Positions 27,069-36,884 are shown, counted from the stretch's first letter. The stretch is 64,000 nt of DNA from Microbulbifer sp. HZ11 (GCF_000708675.1 NZ_JELR01000002.1:806001-870000); one strand, 5' to 3'. Notes: generated from the sequence alone by a model not told the origin. Made by a program: numbers and translations.

Positions 27069-28121
27069 TCAATACCCGCGCAGCGGAACATTTTTCTGTC
27101 CGAGCTTGCGATTGGGCGCCATACCATGGGCCGCCAGAGTTTCATTGGCGTCTTTATACCAGGTGCCAATGCGGTAGATTTCTCGCGCTTCCTGTCCGTT
27201 GGCGACTTCGCGCCCCAGTTCGTGTGACAGACGCACCAGTTGCTGGATCTGCGCCACCGAGGTCATGCGATTGCCGTGTTGGTCGATCAAGGTGTCTTCA
27301 ATACCACAGCGTGGATGCAGGCCCAGCGCCATGGCGATGGTGTTGATCGGCAACACATTTTTCATCAGAGATTCGAGAGTGAGACAGGCACCGTCCGGCG
27401 CGCGGCGGATAAACTCCATAAAATTGTAGGGGTTGGGACCGTCGAAACCACCGGCAATACCCACCCAGGTCAGGTTCAGCGGACCGCGGTAAATACCACG
27501 CCGCACCAGGCGCTCCAGAGTTTCCAGCGAGTGCATACCGGTCAGCTGGAAGTGCGGCTGAATTTCGGCCGCCTGTAAACGCTTCAGGTGCTCCTCCACC
27601 CAGCCCGGTCCTGCGGGCACGGTCATTTCGCGATACGCTTCCCAATAGGCCGGGTCGCAGATGCTGGTACCGGCAACGTCTTCTTCATGCATCAACTCGG
27701 TGATGTTCATCTGCACGGTATTGATGGCCACGGTTACCTGATCCGGTTTCGGCGTCAGTTCCGCGAGCATATGGCGGGTGTCGTCAGACAACCATTTGGC
27801 TTCCTGCCCTTCTTCCGGGGCAAAAGAAATGGAACCACCCACCTGGATGATCATGTCGGGTACCGCCTCGCGCACACCGGCAATCAGTTCATTGAATTTG
27901 GATAAGCGCTTTGAGCCTTTGCCATCCAGTTCTCGTACGTGCAGGTGCAATACGGTGGCGCCGGCCTCATAGCAGTCGACGGCTTTCTGAATCTGCTCCT
28001 CCATGGTGACCGGAATATCTTCCGGAAAATCTTCCGGCATCCACTCAGGTCCGTAAGGCGCTACGGTAATGACTACTTTGTCCTGGTTCTGCGGGTGCAG
28101 GGAATCATCTAGGAACTGCAT
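27069..28121 (-). CDS. Beta-keto acid cleavage enzyme (BKACE, DUF849)
   Basis: A 350-residue zinc-dependent TIM-barrel enzyme of the BKACE family. Members condense a 3-keto acid with acetyl-CoA and release acetoacetate plus a new CoA ester. The metal motif HLHVRE (His59, His61) follows the AGATVLHLH strand. The N-terminal VVITVAPYGPEW and the GGSISFAPEEG segment also fit. GAGGAG precedes the ATG. Specificity differs widely (lysine, carnitine, dicarboxylic keto acids) and cannot be assigned. It places a 3-keto acid among the pathway intermediates. Confidence 0.92.
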   Translation of the reverse strand: MQFLDDSLHPQNQDKVVITVAPYGPEWMPEDFPEDIPVTMEEQIQKAVDCYEAGATVLHLHVRELDGKGSKRLSKFNELIAGVREAVPDMIIQVGGSISFAPEEGQEAKWLSDDTRHMLAELTPKPDQVTVAINTVQMNITELMHEEDVAGTSICDPAYWEAYREMTVPAGPGWVEEHLKRLQAAEIQPHFQLTGMHSLETLERLVRRGIYRGPLNLTWVGIAGGFDGPNPYNFMEFIRRAPDGACLTLESLMKNVLPINTIAMALGLHPRCGIEDTLIDQHGNRMTSVAQIQQLVRLSHELGREVANGQEAREIYRIGTWYKDANETLAAHGMAPNRKLGQKNVPLRGY

Positions 28122-28167
28122 TCTTCACTCCTCATCCTTCGCAATTTATTTTTTTTCGAATAGTGAT

Positions 28168-29016
28168 TTAGTAAGGCTTGTCGCCCACGATGCCGGCGCG
28201 CTCCATCTTGCGGTGGCAGGCCGGATAGTCCATCACGGCATAATGTTGAGTACTGCGGTTGTCCCAGATGGCGACGCTGTGCGGTTGCCAGCGCCAGCGT
28301 ACCTGGTACTCGGGAATCGTTGCCTGGCTAATCAGGTAGCGCAGAAGGTCTGCACCACCCGGGTTCGCGTCCTGACCGAAGCGCACATTCTCCGGGGTAT
28401 GGAAGTTGGTAAAGTGCGTGGTGAACGCATTCACAAACAGGATTTTTTCTCCGGTGTCCGGGTGTGTGCGTACCACTGGGTGTTCCGCATCGGGAAACTG
28501 TTCTTTCAGCGCAAGGCGTTTTTCGATAGGCATGGCGGCGCCAAAAGAAGCCTCGATGGAATGGCGTGCACGCAAACCTTCGATCTGTTTTTTCACATGC
28601 TCGGGCAGCATTTCATAGGCCTTCACCATATTGACCCACATGGTGTCGCCGCCCACCGGCGGACATTCGATACAGCGCAGCACACAACCAAACGGCGGCG
28701 CCTCGCGCCATGTGGCATCGGTATGCCAGGCATTTTCGTAGCGGTCTGCGGGCTGATCCGGACTTTTATAAATCCGCACCAGACCCGGGTACTCAGGGTC
28801 AGACCCGGCAACCGGATGATCCTCCAGCTCGCCAAATCGCTCGGCAAACGCCACATGCTCCGCGCGGGAAAAATTCTGGTCGCGCAGAAAAAGTGCCTTG
28901 TGCTCGATGAGAAGCTGTCGAATGGTTTCGAACAGTCCATCGTCGTGAACGGCGTCGGCGAGATTGATCCCGGACAGTTCGGCGCCGATACTGCAGGTCA
29001 GCGGTTCAATGCGCAT
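28168..29016 (-). CDS. TauD/TfdA-family 2-oxoglutarate-dependent dioxygenase
   Basis: A 282-residue non-heme Fe(II) oxygenase. The iron facial triad is visible as His98-x-Asp100 (WHTDATW) and His258 (STQHYAVMDY), and 2-oxoglutarate-binding arginines lie in HRKMERAGI (Arg269/Arg273). ATG 29016 follows GAGGTG by 6 bases; in-frame codons further upstream overlap the quinone reductase gene. The family hydroxylates a carbon next to a heteroatom, cleaving taurine, alkylsulfates or aryloxyacids. It sits 10 bp after the reductase and 46 bp before the BKACE gene. Substrate unknown. Confidence 0.93.
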   Translation of the reverse strand: MRIEPLTCSIGAELSGINLADAVHDDGLFETIRQLLIEHKALFLRDQNFSRAEHVAFAERFGELEDHPVAGSDPEYPGLVRIYKSPDQPADRYENAWHTDATWREAPPFGCVLRCIECPPVGGDTMWVNMVKAYEMLPEHVKKQIEGLRARHSIEASFGAAMPIEKRLALKEQFPDAEHPVVRTHPDTGEKILFVNAFTTHFTNFHTPENVRFGQDANPGGADLLRYLISQATIPEYQVRWRWQPHSVAIWDNRSTQHYAVMDYPACHRKMERAGIVGDKPY

Positions 29017-29026
29017 GGTCGACACC

Positions 29027-30007
29027 TCAGATAATGAAAATCGATGAGCCGGTGGTTTTGCGCGCTTCCAGATCCCGGTGCGCCTGCACTGCATCTTCCA
29101 GTGCGTAATGCTGATTGATACCGATCTTCAACCGGCCGCTACCCACCAGATCGAACAGCTCGCCGGCCAGTGCTTCTTTTTCTGCGGGGTCCGCAATGTA
29201 GTCGGCAAGTGCCGGGCGCGTCATATACAGCGACCCTTTCATCGCCAGCAGCTGTGGATCAAAAGGCGGTATGGTGCCCGATGCGGTACCGACGCAAACC
29301 ATCAGTCCGCGACGTTTCAGCGAATCGAGAGACGCCATAAAGGTGTCCTTGCCAACACTGTCAAACACCACATCCACGCCAACGCCGCTGGTCAGGTCGC
29401 GTACGCTGGTAACCACATCGTCACAGCTGTAATTGATCACGTGATCGCAACCATGTGCCCGCGCCACTTCTGCCTTGGCTTCCGACGATACTGTGCCAAT
29501 GACATTCAGACCGAGCAGCTTCGCCCATTGGGAAACAATCAGGCCAACACCACCGGCGGCGGCGTGCAGCAAAATGGTGTCCCCTGCTTTGAAATCGTGG
29601 ATACGGCGCATCAGATAGGCGGACGTCAGGCCACGCATGGTCATGGCCGCCGCGGTTTCGTAGGCAATGGTTTCCGGCAGTTTGATCAGTGGCGCCGCGG
29701 GAATCAGTCGCTCGCTCGAATAGGCACCGAGGGTGTTGAGGAAACCGGTGTAGGTGACACGGTCACCTGTGGTGACATTGGTCACACCGGCACCCACTTC
29801 CATCACCACACCGGCAGCTTCCACACCGATACCATTGGGCATGGGGATGGGATAAGTGCCATTGCGAAAATAGGTATCCGCATAATTCAGACCTACCGCC
29901 ACGTGGCGCAGACGCACTTCGCCGGGTCCGGGTTTACCCACGTCGACATTTTCGATACGCAGGACTTCGGGGCCCCCGGTTTCATAAAATCGAACAGCCT
30001 TGACCAT
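29027..30007 (-). CDS. NADPH:quinone oxidoreductase (zeta-crystallin type)
   Basis: A 326-residue medium-chain reductase of the QOR branch without structural zinc. The N-terminal domain begins VKAVRFYETGGPEVLRIENV. The Rossmann segment has LLHAAAGGVGLIVSQWAKLLG and the DVVFDSVGKDTF strand. ATG 30007 is preceded by a perfect AGGAGG, so the longer in-frame lead is rejected. It reduces enones or quinones with NADPH. It is the first gene of the minus-strand operon, directly facing the AraC-type regulator. Confidence 0.93.
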   Translation of the reverse strand: MVKAVRFYETGGPEVLRIENVDVGKPGPGEVRLRHVAVGLNYADTYFRNGTYPIPMPNGIGVEAAGVVMEVGAGVTNVTTGDRVTYTGFLNTLGAYSSERLIPAAPLIKLPETIAYETAAAMTMRGLTSAYLMRRIHDFKAGDTILLHAAAGGVGLIVSQWAKLLGLNVIGTVSSEAKAEVARAHGCDHVINYSCDDVVTSVRDLTSGVGVDVVFDSVGKDTFMASLDSLKRRGLMVCVGTASGTIPPFDPQLLAMKGSLYMTRPALADYIADPAEKEALAGELFDLVGSGRLKIGINQHYALEDAVQAHRDLEARKTTGSSIFII

Positions 30008-30111
30008 TCCCAGGCCTCCTGTAGTGCTTTCGCGTTTTCGGTTGATATTCACTTCTGGTATCTACTCTATGGGTTCCCCCTCTCCGCATCTTCACTTCCA
30101 GCGACATATAC

Positions 30112-30145
30112 TTTTCTTTTCATGACACACTAAAATGAAAGAAAA
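30112..30145. promoter_or_regulatory. Inverted repeat in the divergent qor/araC-type intergenic region
   Basis: The 12-base arm TTTTCTTTTCAT (30112-30123) faces ATGAAAGAAAA (30135-30145) across 11 bases, complementary except for one missing A. It lies in the only 157-bp divergent spacer of the catabolic locus, just upstream of the regulator gene, and is a candidate operator. AraC proteins often bind direct repeats, so the symmetry may instead reflect another factor. Confidence 0.4.
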
Positions 30146-30164
30146 ACCGTCCGAGGATGGATAA

Positions 30165-31187
30165 ATGACGAGTCAGATTCGCGCTGCGGCGCTGAATGAC
30201 TATGCCGAGCTGGCCCAGCAACTGGGTCTGAACTACCAGCGTCTGATGCACGATGTCGGGTTGCGTCCGACGGTGTTGGGGCAGGCGGATACACGTATCC
30301 CGGTAGATGCGGTGGTTAATCTGCTGGAACTTTCCGCGGAAGAAAGTCAGTGCCCGACGTTCGGGTTGCGTCTGGCGGAATTTCGCCAACTGTCGGATTT
30401 CGGTGCTATCAGTCTTTTGCTGCCACATCTGCGCACTCTGCGCGATGCGTTAAATACCACCATCAAATATCGGCATCTGATGAACGATGCCCTGGTCATG
30501 CACCTGGAAGATGCCGGTAACGTGGTGATTGTGCGCGAGGAAGTTGTAACCAGTTCCGCACGCCCGTCCCGTCAGGCAACCGAGCTCGCCATCGGTGTAC
30601 TGTTTCGTTTGTGCGGCGCACTACTGAGCGGCCAATGGCACCCGATCAGCGTCAATTTCACACACAGTGCGCCGCCGGATCTGCAGGTACACAAGCGTAT
30701 TTTTAATTGCAAAATCGAGTTTGGCTCCGACTTTAACGGCATGGTCTGTCCGGCAGCGGATCTCGACAGTCCAAATCCATCCGCCGATCCAGCCATGGCG
30801 AAATATGCGGAAACCTATATTGCCTCGCTGCCTGGCTCCAAACAGCAGCCATTTTCGTACGAGGTTCGCCAGGCGATTTATCTGTTCCTGCCCATGGGGC
30901 GCGCCAATATAGAACAGATCTCCCATGCCCTCGGGGTAAACGTGCGCACCCTGCAGCGCAAGCTGGAAGAAAGTGGGGAAACCTTTTCCGACCTGATTAA
31001 TGAAGTGCGCCGCAACCTGGTGGTGCACTACATGACTAACCCCAACTATTCTCTTGGCAGAATTGCGGATATGCTCGGCTACTCGGTGGCAAGCTCTTTC
31101 ACTCGCTGGTTTTCCAGCCAGTTTGGGATGTCCCCCGCCCGTTGGCGCGCCGAACACGACACGGACGAAAGTGCGCCGAATAATTGA
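30165..31187 (+). CDS. AraC-family transcriptional regulator (OruR/ArgR-like)
   Basis: A 340-residue activator-type protein. Residues 15-200 fit the arabinose-binding-like domain of the OruR group (DVGLRPTVLGQADTRIPVDA, FGLRLAEFRQLSDFGAISLL). The C-terminus has two helix-turn-helix motifs (ANIEQISHALGVNVRTLQRKL and YSLGRIADMLGYSVASSFTRWF followed by FGMSPARWR). It is transcribed divergently from the nine-gene catabolic locus and is its most likely local regulator. ATG 30165 has GAGG upstream. Confidence 0.92.
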   Translation: MTSQIRAAALNDYAELAQQLGLNYQRLMHDVGLRPTVLGQADTRIPVDAVVNLLELSAEESQCPTFGLRLAEFRQLSDFGAISLLLPHLRTLRDALNTTIKYRHLMNDALVMHLEDAGNVVIVREEVVTSSARPSRQATELAIGVLFRLCGALLSGQWHPISVNFTHSAPPDLQVHKRIFNCKIEFGSDFNGMVCPAADLDSPNPSADPAMAKYAETYIASLPGSKQQPFSYEVRQAIYLFLPMGRANIEQISHALGVNVRTLQRKLEESGETFSDLINEVRRNLVVHYMTNPNYSLGRIADMLGYSVASSFTRWFSSQFGMSPARWRAEHDTDESAPNN

Positions 31188-31237
31188 TTAAATCGCTGAA
31201 GAACAGATAAGTCGAAAACCACAAAAGGACGTACACC

Positions 31238-32392
31238 ATGAGCGCTCGCAACCTGCCGGGAGTTCAGCAACAGCTGCAGCAGCTGGTCGCCAGCCCCAGC
31301 GTCAGCGCCACCAACCCCAAACTGGATATGGGTAATCGCGGCGTTATCGACCTGCTTGCCGCCTGGTTGGAAACCCTGGGCTTCAAGATTGAAATCATGC
31401 CCATGGAAGACCAGCCCCATAAAGCCAACCTGATCGCCACCCTTGGCCGGGGCGATGGCGGGCTGGTACTTGCCGGGCACACCGATACCGTGCCCTACGA
31501 CGACAACCGCTGGAAATCCGATCCTTTCAAACTGAGCGAGCGCGACAACCGTTTTTTCGGCCTCGGCAGCACGGATATGAAAGGTTTTTTTCCGCTGGCG
31601 ATCGAAGCCGCGAAAGCCTTTGCCGACAAGCCGTTGCAGCAGCCACTGATCATCCTTGCCACCGCGGATGAGGAAACCTCCATGTCCGGGGCGCGCGCAC
31701 TGGTAAAGGCCGGCTTGCCCAAGGCCCGTTACGCTATCATCGGCGAACCCACCGGCTTGAAGCCCATCCGTATGCACAAGGGCATGATGATGGAACGGCT
31801 GCGCATCACCGGCCAGGCCGGCCACTCCTCCAACCCCGCGTATGGCGCCAGCGCGCTGGAGGCGATGCATACCGCGATGGGAGAAATTCTGAAACTGCGC
31901 GGAGAGTGGCAGGAACGCTACACCAATCCCGGGTTCGCCGTTCAGGTGCCGACACTCAATCTCGGCTGTATTCACGGGGGCGATAATCCAAACCGCATCT
32001 GCGGGCACACGGAACTGCAATTTGACCTGCGACCATTGCCGGGCATGCCGATGGACGAATTGCGTGGGGAACTGCACCAGCGCCTGAAAAACGTAATAGG
32101 CGGCGAGAAGATCCAGCTGGAAATGGAATCCCTGATCGGCGGCGTGGAGGCTTTCGAAGAGCCGGCGCAATCGGAGCTGGTGCAGGTAGCCGAACAGCTG
32201 ACCGGGCACAGTGCCGAAAGCGTGGCCTTCGCCACCGAGGCGCCCTTCCTGCAAAAGCTCGGCATGCAGACAATCGTTCTCGGCCCCGGGGATATTGATC
32301 AGGCGCACCAGCCGGATGAATACCTCGGCCTTGAACGGATCGATCCGATGATCGACGTGCTGAAAGGGATGATCGGGAAGTTTTGCCTCTGA
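31238..32392 (+). CDS. argE: Acetylornithine deacetylase
   Basis: A 384-residue M20-family zinc amidohydrolase that removes the acetyl group of N-acetylornithine in arginine synthesis. The metal and catalytic motifs are GHTDTVPYD, the SLGSTDMKGFF-type segment (GLGSTDMKGFFPL), and the general-base region ADEETSMSGA. A dimerisation domain lies in the middle (GQAGHSSNP). It is followed, after a palindromic repeat, by argA, which performs the first step of the same acetylated pathway. Confidence 0.93.
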   Translation: MSARNLPGVQQQLQQLVASPSVSATNPKLDMGNRGVIDLLAAWLETLGFKIEIMPMEDQPHKANLIATLGRGDGGLVLAGHTDTVPYDDNRWKSDPFKLSERDNRFFGLGSTDMKGFFPLAIEAAKAFADKPLQQPLIILATADEETSMSGARALVKAGLPKARYAIIGEPTGLKPIRMHKGMMMERLRITGQAGHSSNPAYGASALEAMHTAMGEILKLRGEWQERYTNPGFAVQVPTLNLGCIHGGDNPNRICGHTELQFDLRPLPGMPMDELRGELHQRLKNVIGGEKIQLEMESLIGGVEAFEEPAQSELVQVAEQLTGHSAESVAFATEAPFLQKLGMQTIVLGPGDIDQAHQPDEYLGLERIDPMIDVLKGMIGKFCL

Positions 32393-32415
32393 CAGCGTTT
32401 AGAAGTCCGAGAGAA

Positions 32416-32536
32416 GGTGGCGATACCGGGTGCACTTTTGCGAGACCTTCCGCGAGAGGGACCTCGCGGAAGAGTCCCCATGGATGGGTTCACGACGTGT
32501 TTCGCAAAAGTGCACCCGGTAGCGGCACCGCCATCC
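32416..32536 (-). repeat. Dispersed palindromic repeat, short reversed copy 3
   Basis: A 121-bp element between argE and argA. Its arms contain a perfect 19-base inverted repeat (32425-32443 with 32502-32520). The centre, read on the minus strand, matches the first half of the cores at 6037-6229 and 62099-62268 (the AACCCATCC...GGGG hairpin and the CCGCGAG/CTCGCGG stem) but lacks about 70 bp of the second half. It is therefore a short form in opposite orientation. Confidence 0.85.
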
Positions 32537-32634
32537 AGCCCGAACAAATCCCCGCTTTAACATTAACCACTGCTGCCGCAGAAAATACGGTATATTGAGC
32601 CGACTTACGATTAATCTGCAGAATATCAAAGCTC

Positions 32635-33948
32635 GTGAATACAGAAACCACCACCCTCAACTGGTTCAGAAACGCCGCGCCCTATATCAATGATCTGCGC
32701 GGGCGAACCCTGGTGGTTGCGATTCCGGGGGAAGGGTTTGAGCACGAGAACTTTCGCAACCTGGTACACGACCTCACCCTGTTTATCAGCCTGGGCGTAA
32801 AGCTGGTGCTGGTGCACGGCGCCCGTGCACAGGTAAACCGCGCCTTGGAAAGCGCCGGTATTGAAAGCCGCTTCCAGGGCAATACCCGAATTACCGACCG
32901 TGAAACCCTGGAGGTAATCAAGGCCGCCGTGGGCAAGCTGCGTTTTGAAATTGAAGCGGCATTTTCCCAAGGGTTACCGGATTCCCCCATGGCGCGCTCG
33001 GCCTTGAAGGTGGTGTCTGGTAACTTTGTCACCGCACGTCCGGTGGGCATTATCGATGGCGTGGATATGCGCTGGACCGGACAGGTGCGGCGGATGGAGG
33101 TGCAGGCGATTGGCCGTGCACTGGACGAAAACTCGCTGGTGCTGCTATCGCCCTTTGGCACATCGCTGACCGGCGAGCTGTTCAATCTCAATTATCTGGA
33201 TCTCGCCGCCGAGGCGGCTCAGGCACTGCAGGCAGAAAAGCTGATCCTGTTTCGCGACCAGCCACAACTGGAAGTAAACGGCGAGACGATTTACGACCTC
33301 AGTATCCATCAGGCAGAAGACGTTGCCGACCACCTCGATAGCGAAACACTGAGTTGTGCCATCAAAGCCTGTAATGCGGGTACGCAACGAGTGCACCTGC
33401 TCAGTTACGCGGACAACGGCGCCCTGCTGCAGGAATTGCTCAGCCGTGAGGGCGCCGGCACCATGATCTACCGGGATAGCTACGAGGTGATCCGGCGGGC
33501 GCGGATCAACGACGTGGGCGGGATTCTCGGGCTGATCCGGCCACTGGAGAAACAGGGCATTCTGGTACGCCGCTCCCGGGAAAAGCTCGAGTCGGAGATC
33601 GACCACTTTACCCTGGTGGAAGTGGATGGCACCCCGGTGGCCTGTGCGGCGCTGTATCCGATCCTAGACGATCAGGGCGACACTATCGCCGCAGAAATTG
33701 CCTGCGTGGCCATTCATCCGGAGTTTCGCGGCGGCGGCCGCGGCGCCAAGCTGCTGCATCACCTGGAGCGCCAGGCACGGGCGCTGGATCTGGCGGACAT
33801 CTATGTACTGACCACCCAGACCGAACACTGGTTTATTGAGCGCGGCTTTACCCAGGTGGATGTCGCGGATCTGCCCACCAGCCGTAAGTCTCTATACAAC
33901 ATTCAGCGAAATTCCCGCGTTTTACGCAAGCCGCTGAAAGCGCAATAG
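32635..33948 (+). CDS. argA: N-acetylglutamate synthase
   Basis: A 437-residue classical two-domain enzyme making N-acetylglutamate from glutamate and acetyl-CoA, the entry step of arginine synthesis. Residues 1-285 form the amino-acid-kinase-like regulatory domain (VLVHGARAQVNRAL, DGVDMRWTGQVRRM), the usual arginine feedback site. Residues about 290-437 form the GNAT acetyltransferase (IACVAIHPEFRGGGRGAKLL). It starts at GTG 32635 with only a weak ribosome binding site. The length matches E. coli ArgA. Confidence 0.95.
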   Translation: MNTETTTLNWFRNAAPYINDLRGRTLVVAIPGEGFEHENFRNLVHDLTLFISLGVKLVLVHGARAQVNRALESAGIESRFQGNTRITDRETLEVIKAAVGKLRFEIEAAFSQGLPDSPMARSALKVVSGNFVTARPVGIIDGVDMRWTGQVRRMEVQAIGRALDENSLVLLSPFGTSLTGELFNLNYLDLAAEAAQALQAEKLILFRDQPQLEVNGETIYDLSIHQAEDVADHLDSETLSCAIKACNAGTQRVHLLSYADNGALLQELLSREGAGTMIYRDSYEVIRRARINDVGGILGLIRPLEKQGILVRRSREKLESEIDHFTLVEVDGTPVACAALYPILDDQGDTIAAEIACVAIHPEFRGGGRGAKLLHHLERQARALDLADIYVLTTQTEHWFIERGFTQVDVADLPTSRKSLYNIQRNSRVLRKPLKAQ

Positions 33949-34132
33949 ACTTGCATGAAACTCTGCCCGAGACGGACAGGTCTTGCGCAGGATTCCCCTA
34001 CTTTTGGCAACCGCGCAATAGCGCTTCCATTTTGCTAATCTGTCGCGTCCCCGGGGTACATTGCTGCCCCGCCCAAACTTCGGGCAAACCACCAAATTCT
34101 GATCCACGTTTACACGTTTAGTAAGTACCGCT

Positions 34133-35968
34133 ATGCCTCAGTACCGCTCTCGCACTTCCACCGCCGGCCGCAATATGGCCGGCGCCCGCGCCCTGTGGCG
34201 CGCCACCGGCATGAAGGATGAAGATTTCCACAAGCCGATTATTGCCGTGGCCAACTCCTTCACCCAGTTCGTGCCCGGGCACGTACACCTGAAGGATATG
34301 GGCCAACTGGTGGCACGAGAAATCGAGAAAGCCGGCGGCGTAGCCAAAGAGTTCAATACCATTGCCGTGGACGACGGTATCGCCATGGGCCACGACGGCA
34401 TGCTCTACAGCCTGCCCAGCCGTGAGATCATCGCCGACTCCGTGGAATATATGGTGAACGCCCACTGTGCCGACGCACTGGTGTGTATCTCCAACTGCGA
34501 CAAGATAACCCCCGGAATGCTGATGGCGGCCCTGCGCCTGAATATTCCGGTCATCTTCGTTTCCGGCGGGCCCATGGAAGCGGGCAAAACCAAGCTTGCC
34601 GACCACAAGCTCGACCTGGTGGACGCGATGGTGATCGCCGCTACCGACGATGCCAGCGACGAGAAGGTAGCCGAGTACGAGCGCTCCGCCTGCCCCACCT
34701 GTGGCTCCTGCTCCGGTATGTTCACCGCCAACTCCATGAACTGCCTGACCGAGGCACTGGGCCTGTCGCTGCCCGGTAACGGTACCATGCTCGCTACCCA
34801 CGCCGACCGCGAGCAGCTGTTCCTGCGCGCGGGCCGCGAAATCGTGGCACTGGCCAAGCGCTACTACGAAGAAGACGACCTTTCCGCATTGCCGCGCTCT
34901 ATCGCCAACCGCGCCGCGTTCAGCAATGCGATGGCCCTGGATATCGCCATGGGCGGCTCCACCAATACCATTCTGCACCTGCTGGCGGCGGCCCAGGAAG
35001 GCGAGATCGACTTCGACCTGTCCGATATCGACCGCCTGTCGCGCAAAATTCCGCAGCTGTGCAAAGTGGCTCCCAATACCCAGAAATACCATATCGAAGA
35101 TGTGCACCGTGCCGGCGGTGTCATGGCCATCCTCGGCGAACTGGAAGCCGGAGGCCTGTTGGATGCGAGTCTGCCGACGGTATATAGCAGCTCTTTTAAA
35201 GAAGCGCTGGAAGAGTGGGATATTCGTCGTACCGACAACCCCGACGTGCATAAGTTTTTCCGTGCGGGCCCAGCCGGCATTCCAACACAGACCGCGTTCA
35301 GCCAGGACTGCCGCTGGAACAACCTGGACGGCGACCGCGAACAGGGCTGTATCCGCTCCGTCGAGCACGCCTATTCCTCCGAGGGCGGCCTTGCGGTGCT
35401 GTTTGGCAACCTGGCTCCCAACGGCTGTGTCGTAAAAACGTCCGGGGTGGAAGAAGAGCTGTGGCACTTTGAAGGCCCCGCTCACATCGTCGAAAGCCAG
35501 GAAGACGCCGTTGCGCATATTCTTGAAGGCAAGGTGAAGGAAGGTGAGGCGGTCATCGTGCGCTATGAGGGCCCCAAAGGCGGCCCGGGCATGCAGGAAA
35601 TGCTCTACCCCACCAGTTACCTGAAATCCAAAGGCCTGGGTAAATCCTGCGCGCTGATTACCGACGGCCGCTTCTCAGGTGGAACTTCAGGCCTTTCAAT
35701 CGGCCACGTATCACCGGAAGCGGCCGGCGGCGGCAATATCGCTCTGGTACAAAATGGCGACCTGGTCCGTATCGACATTCCCAAGCGTCTGATCGAAATC
35801 GATATTCCGGAAGAGGAACTGCAACGCCGCCGCGACGCAATGAACGCGAAAGGTGAAGAAGGCTGGAAGCCGGCGAAGGTTCGGCCGCGCAAGGTAAGCC
35901 GCGCACTGAAAGCCTACGCATTGCTTGCAACCAGTGCCGATAAAGGCGCGGTGCGAGAAATCGACTGA
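34133..35968 (+). CDS. ilvD: Dihydroxy-acid dehydratase
   Basis: A 611-residue Fe-S enzyme that dehydrates dihydroxy acids to keto acids in branched-chain amino acid synthesis. The cluster-binding cysteines are in [12 protein letters not shown] and [19 protein letters not shown], and the late [20 protein letters not shown] motif is typical. The length matches E. coli IlvD. It stands alone, with a 184-bp leader and a strong terminator after it. No branched-chain leader peptide with an obvious Ile/Leu/Val run was seen in that leader. Confidence 0.97.
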   Translation: MPQYRSRTSTAGRNMAGARALWRATGMKDEDFHKPIIAVANSFTQFVPGHVHLKDMGQLVAREIEKAGGVAKEFNTIAVDDGIAMGHDGMLYSLPSREIIADSVEYMVNAHCADALVCISNCDKITPGMLMAALRLNIPVIFVSGGPMEAGKTKLADHKLDLVDAMVIAATDDASDEKVAEYERSACPTCGSCSGMFTANSMNCLTEALGLSLPGNGTMLATHADREQLFLRAGREIVALAKRYYEEDDLSALPRSIANRAAFSNAMALDIAMGGSTNTILHLLAAAQEGEIDFDLSDIDRLSRKIPQLCKVAPNTQKYHIEDVHRAGGVMAILGELEAGGLLDASLPTVYSSSFKEALEEWDIRRTDNPDVHKFFRAGPAGIPTQTAFSQDCRWNNLDGDREQGCIRSVEHAYSSEGGLAVLFGNLAPNGCVVKTSGVEEELWHFEGPAHIVESQEDAVAHILEGKVKEGEAVIVRYEGPKGGPGMQEMLYPTSYLKSKGLGKSCALITDGRFSGGTSGLSIGHVSPEAAGGGNIALVQNGDLVRIDIPKRLIEIDIPEEELQRRRDAMNAKGEEGWKPAKVRPRKVSRALKAYALLATSADKGAVREID

Positions 35969-35991
35969 TCCTGGGGTCACCCAGCGGTAAG

Positions 35992-36022
35992 AAAAATAGC
36001 GGGCACTGCCCGCTATTTTTTT
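35992..36022. terminator. Rho-independent terminator after ilvD
   Basis: The stem AAATAGCGGGC / GCCCGCTATTT has a short loop and is followed by seven T on the plus strand; A-rich sequence on the left side also makes it usable for the converging tonB gene. Confidence 0.9.
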
Positions 36023-36052
36023 ATCCATTAATGGAGTGCACTGACGAAGTCG

Positions 36053-36718
36053 TTACTCTGCCAGCTTGTAAGAGATCCGGTTGCGTACACCGTGCTTTTC
36101 AACCGGTTCACCATCCACCACCGTTGGTCGGTACTTGAAGCGCTCAACGGCCTTTAACGCGGAGTGATCAAACACATCCGTCGGCGCCCCGGCGGTATCG
36201 TAACCACCCACAACCCGCGGATTCTTCACACTGCCGTTCTTGCTGATGGTGAATTCAACCACTACGTAGCCCTCTATTCCCCTGGCCATCGCACGCCGTG
36301 GGTAGCGGGGTGCCGGCTTGTAAATGGGTAGTGGATCCGCGCTGATGATTGCGGTATTCACTTTGGTCCGGGTTGACGCCGGTGGGCGAATATCCAGTGG
36401 AATAGAACCAGGCTCCACGGTGCGCTCAACTGTAGTCGGTGCCACCGGGGGCGGTAACTCCTTTGGCTTACTAACGGTCTCCTGCCGGTGCACCGTAGGC
36501 TTTACATCCGGCATATGAATCGGTGCAACTTTTGGAGGAGGCTCCACGAGTGGTGCTTCAAAGTCGGTGGCGATCAGCTGCGACATACCAAATAGCAGCA
36601 GGCCGGTAACCCCCAGGGCCATCGCCAGGCTTCCCACGGCGGTCGATGGCCGACCGGAAGGTGAAGAATTTAAGATCGATGAAGCTGATAAGGAATTGGG
36701 AGGATAAGCCAGTTCCAT
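36053..36718 (-). CDS. TonB-family energy transducer (solitary)
   Basis: A 221-residue protein anchored by one membrane helix (SLAMALGVTGLLLFGMSQ) after a cytoplasmic tail of about 30 residues. A Pro-rich periplasmic linker follows, then the TonB C-terminal domain (PAPRYPRRAMARGIEGYVVV, FDHSALKAVERFKYRP). ATG 36718 is taken because AGGAG lies 8 bases upstream. A terminator at 36885 separates it from the upstream TonB2 operon, and no exbB/exbD of its own is adjacent, so it probably uses motor proteins encoded elsewhere. Confidence 0.9.
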   Translation of the reverse strand: MELAYPPNSLSASSILNSSPSGRPSTAVGSLAMALGVTGLLLFGMSQLIATDFEAPLVEPPPKVAPIHMPDVKPTVHRQETVSKPKELPPPVAPTTVERTVEPGSIPLDIRPPASTRTKVNTAIISADPLPIYKPAPRYPRRAMARGIEGYVVVEFTISKNGSVKNPRVVGGYDTAGAPTDVFDHSALKAVERFKYRPTVVDGEPVEKHGVRNRISYKLAE

Positions 36719-36884
36719 AACACCTCTCCTTTTTATTTTTGGGTGTTGTTTGAAACGCACTGACGCACAGGGTGAATCGGTGCGATGGAAAAAGCTGATC
36801 AGCTACTTACAGTTCTAGTTGAATTCAACGAGATTGCAAATAATTCCCATTAATCGATCAAAATTACGCCACATACCATTCACA

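Noticed and set aside
25739..27346. Antisense frame of 535 codons over the MFS and BKACE genes
   Set aside because: It is Gln/His/Arg-rich, has no recognisable domain, and crosses two well-supported minus-strand genes and their spacer.
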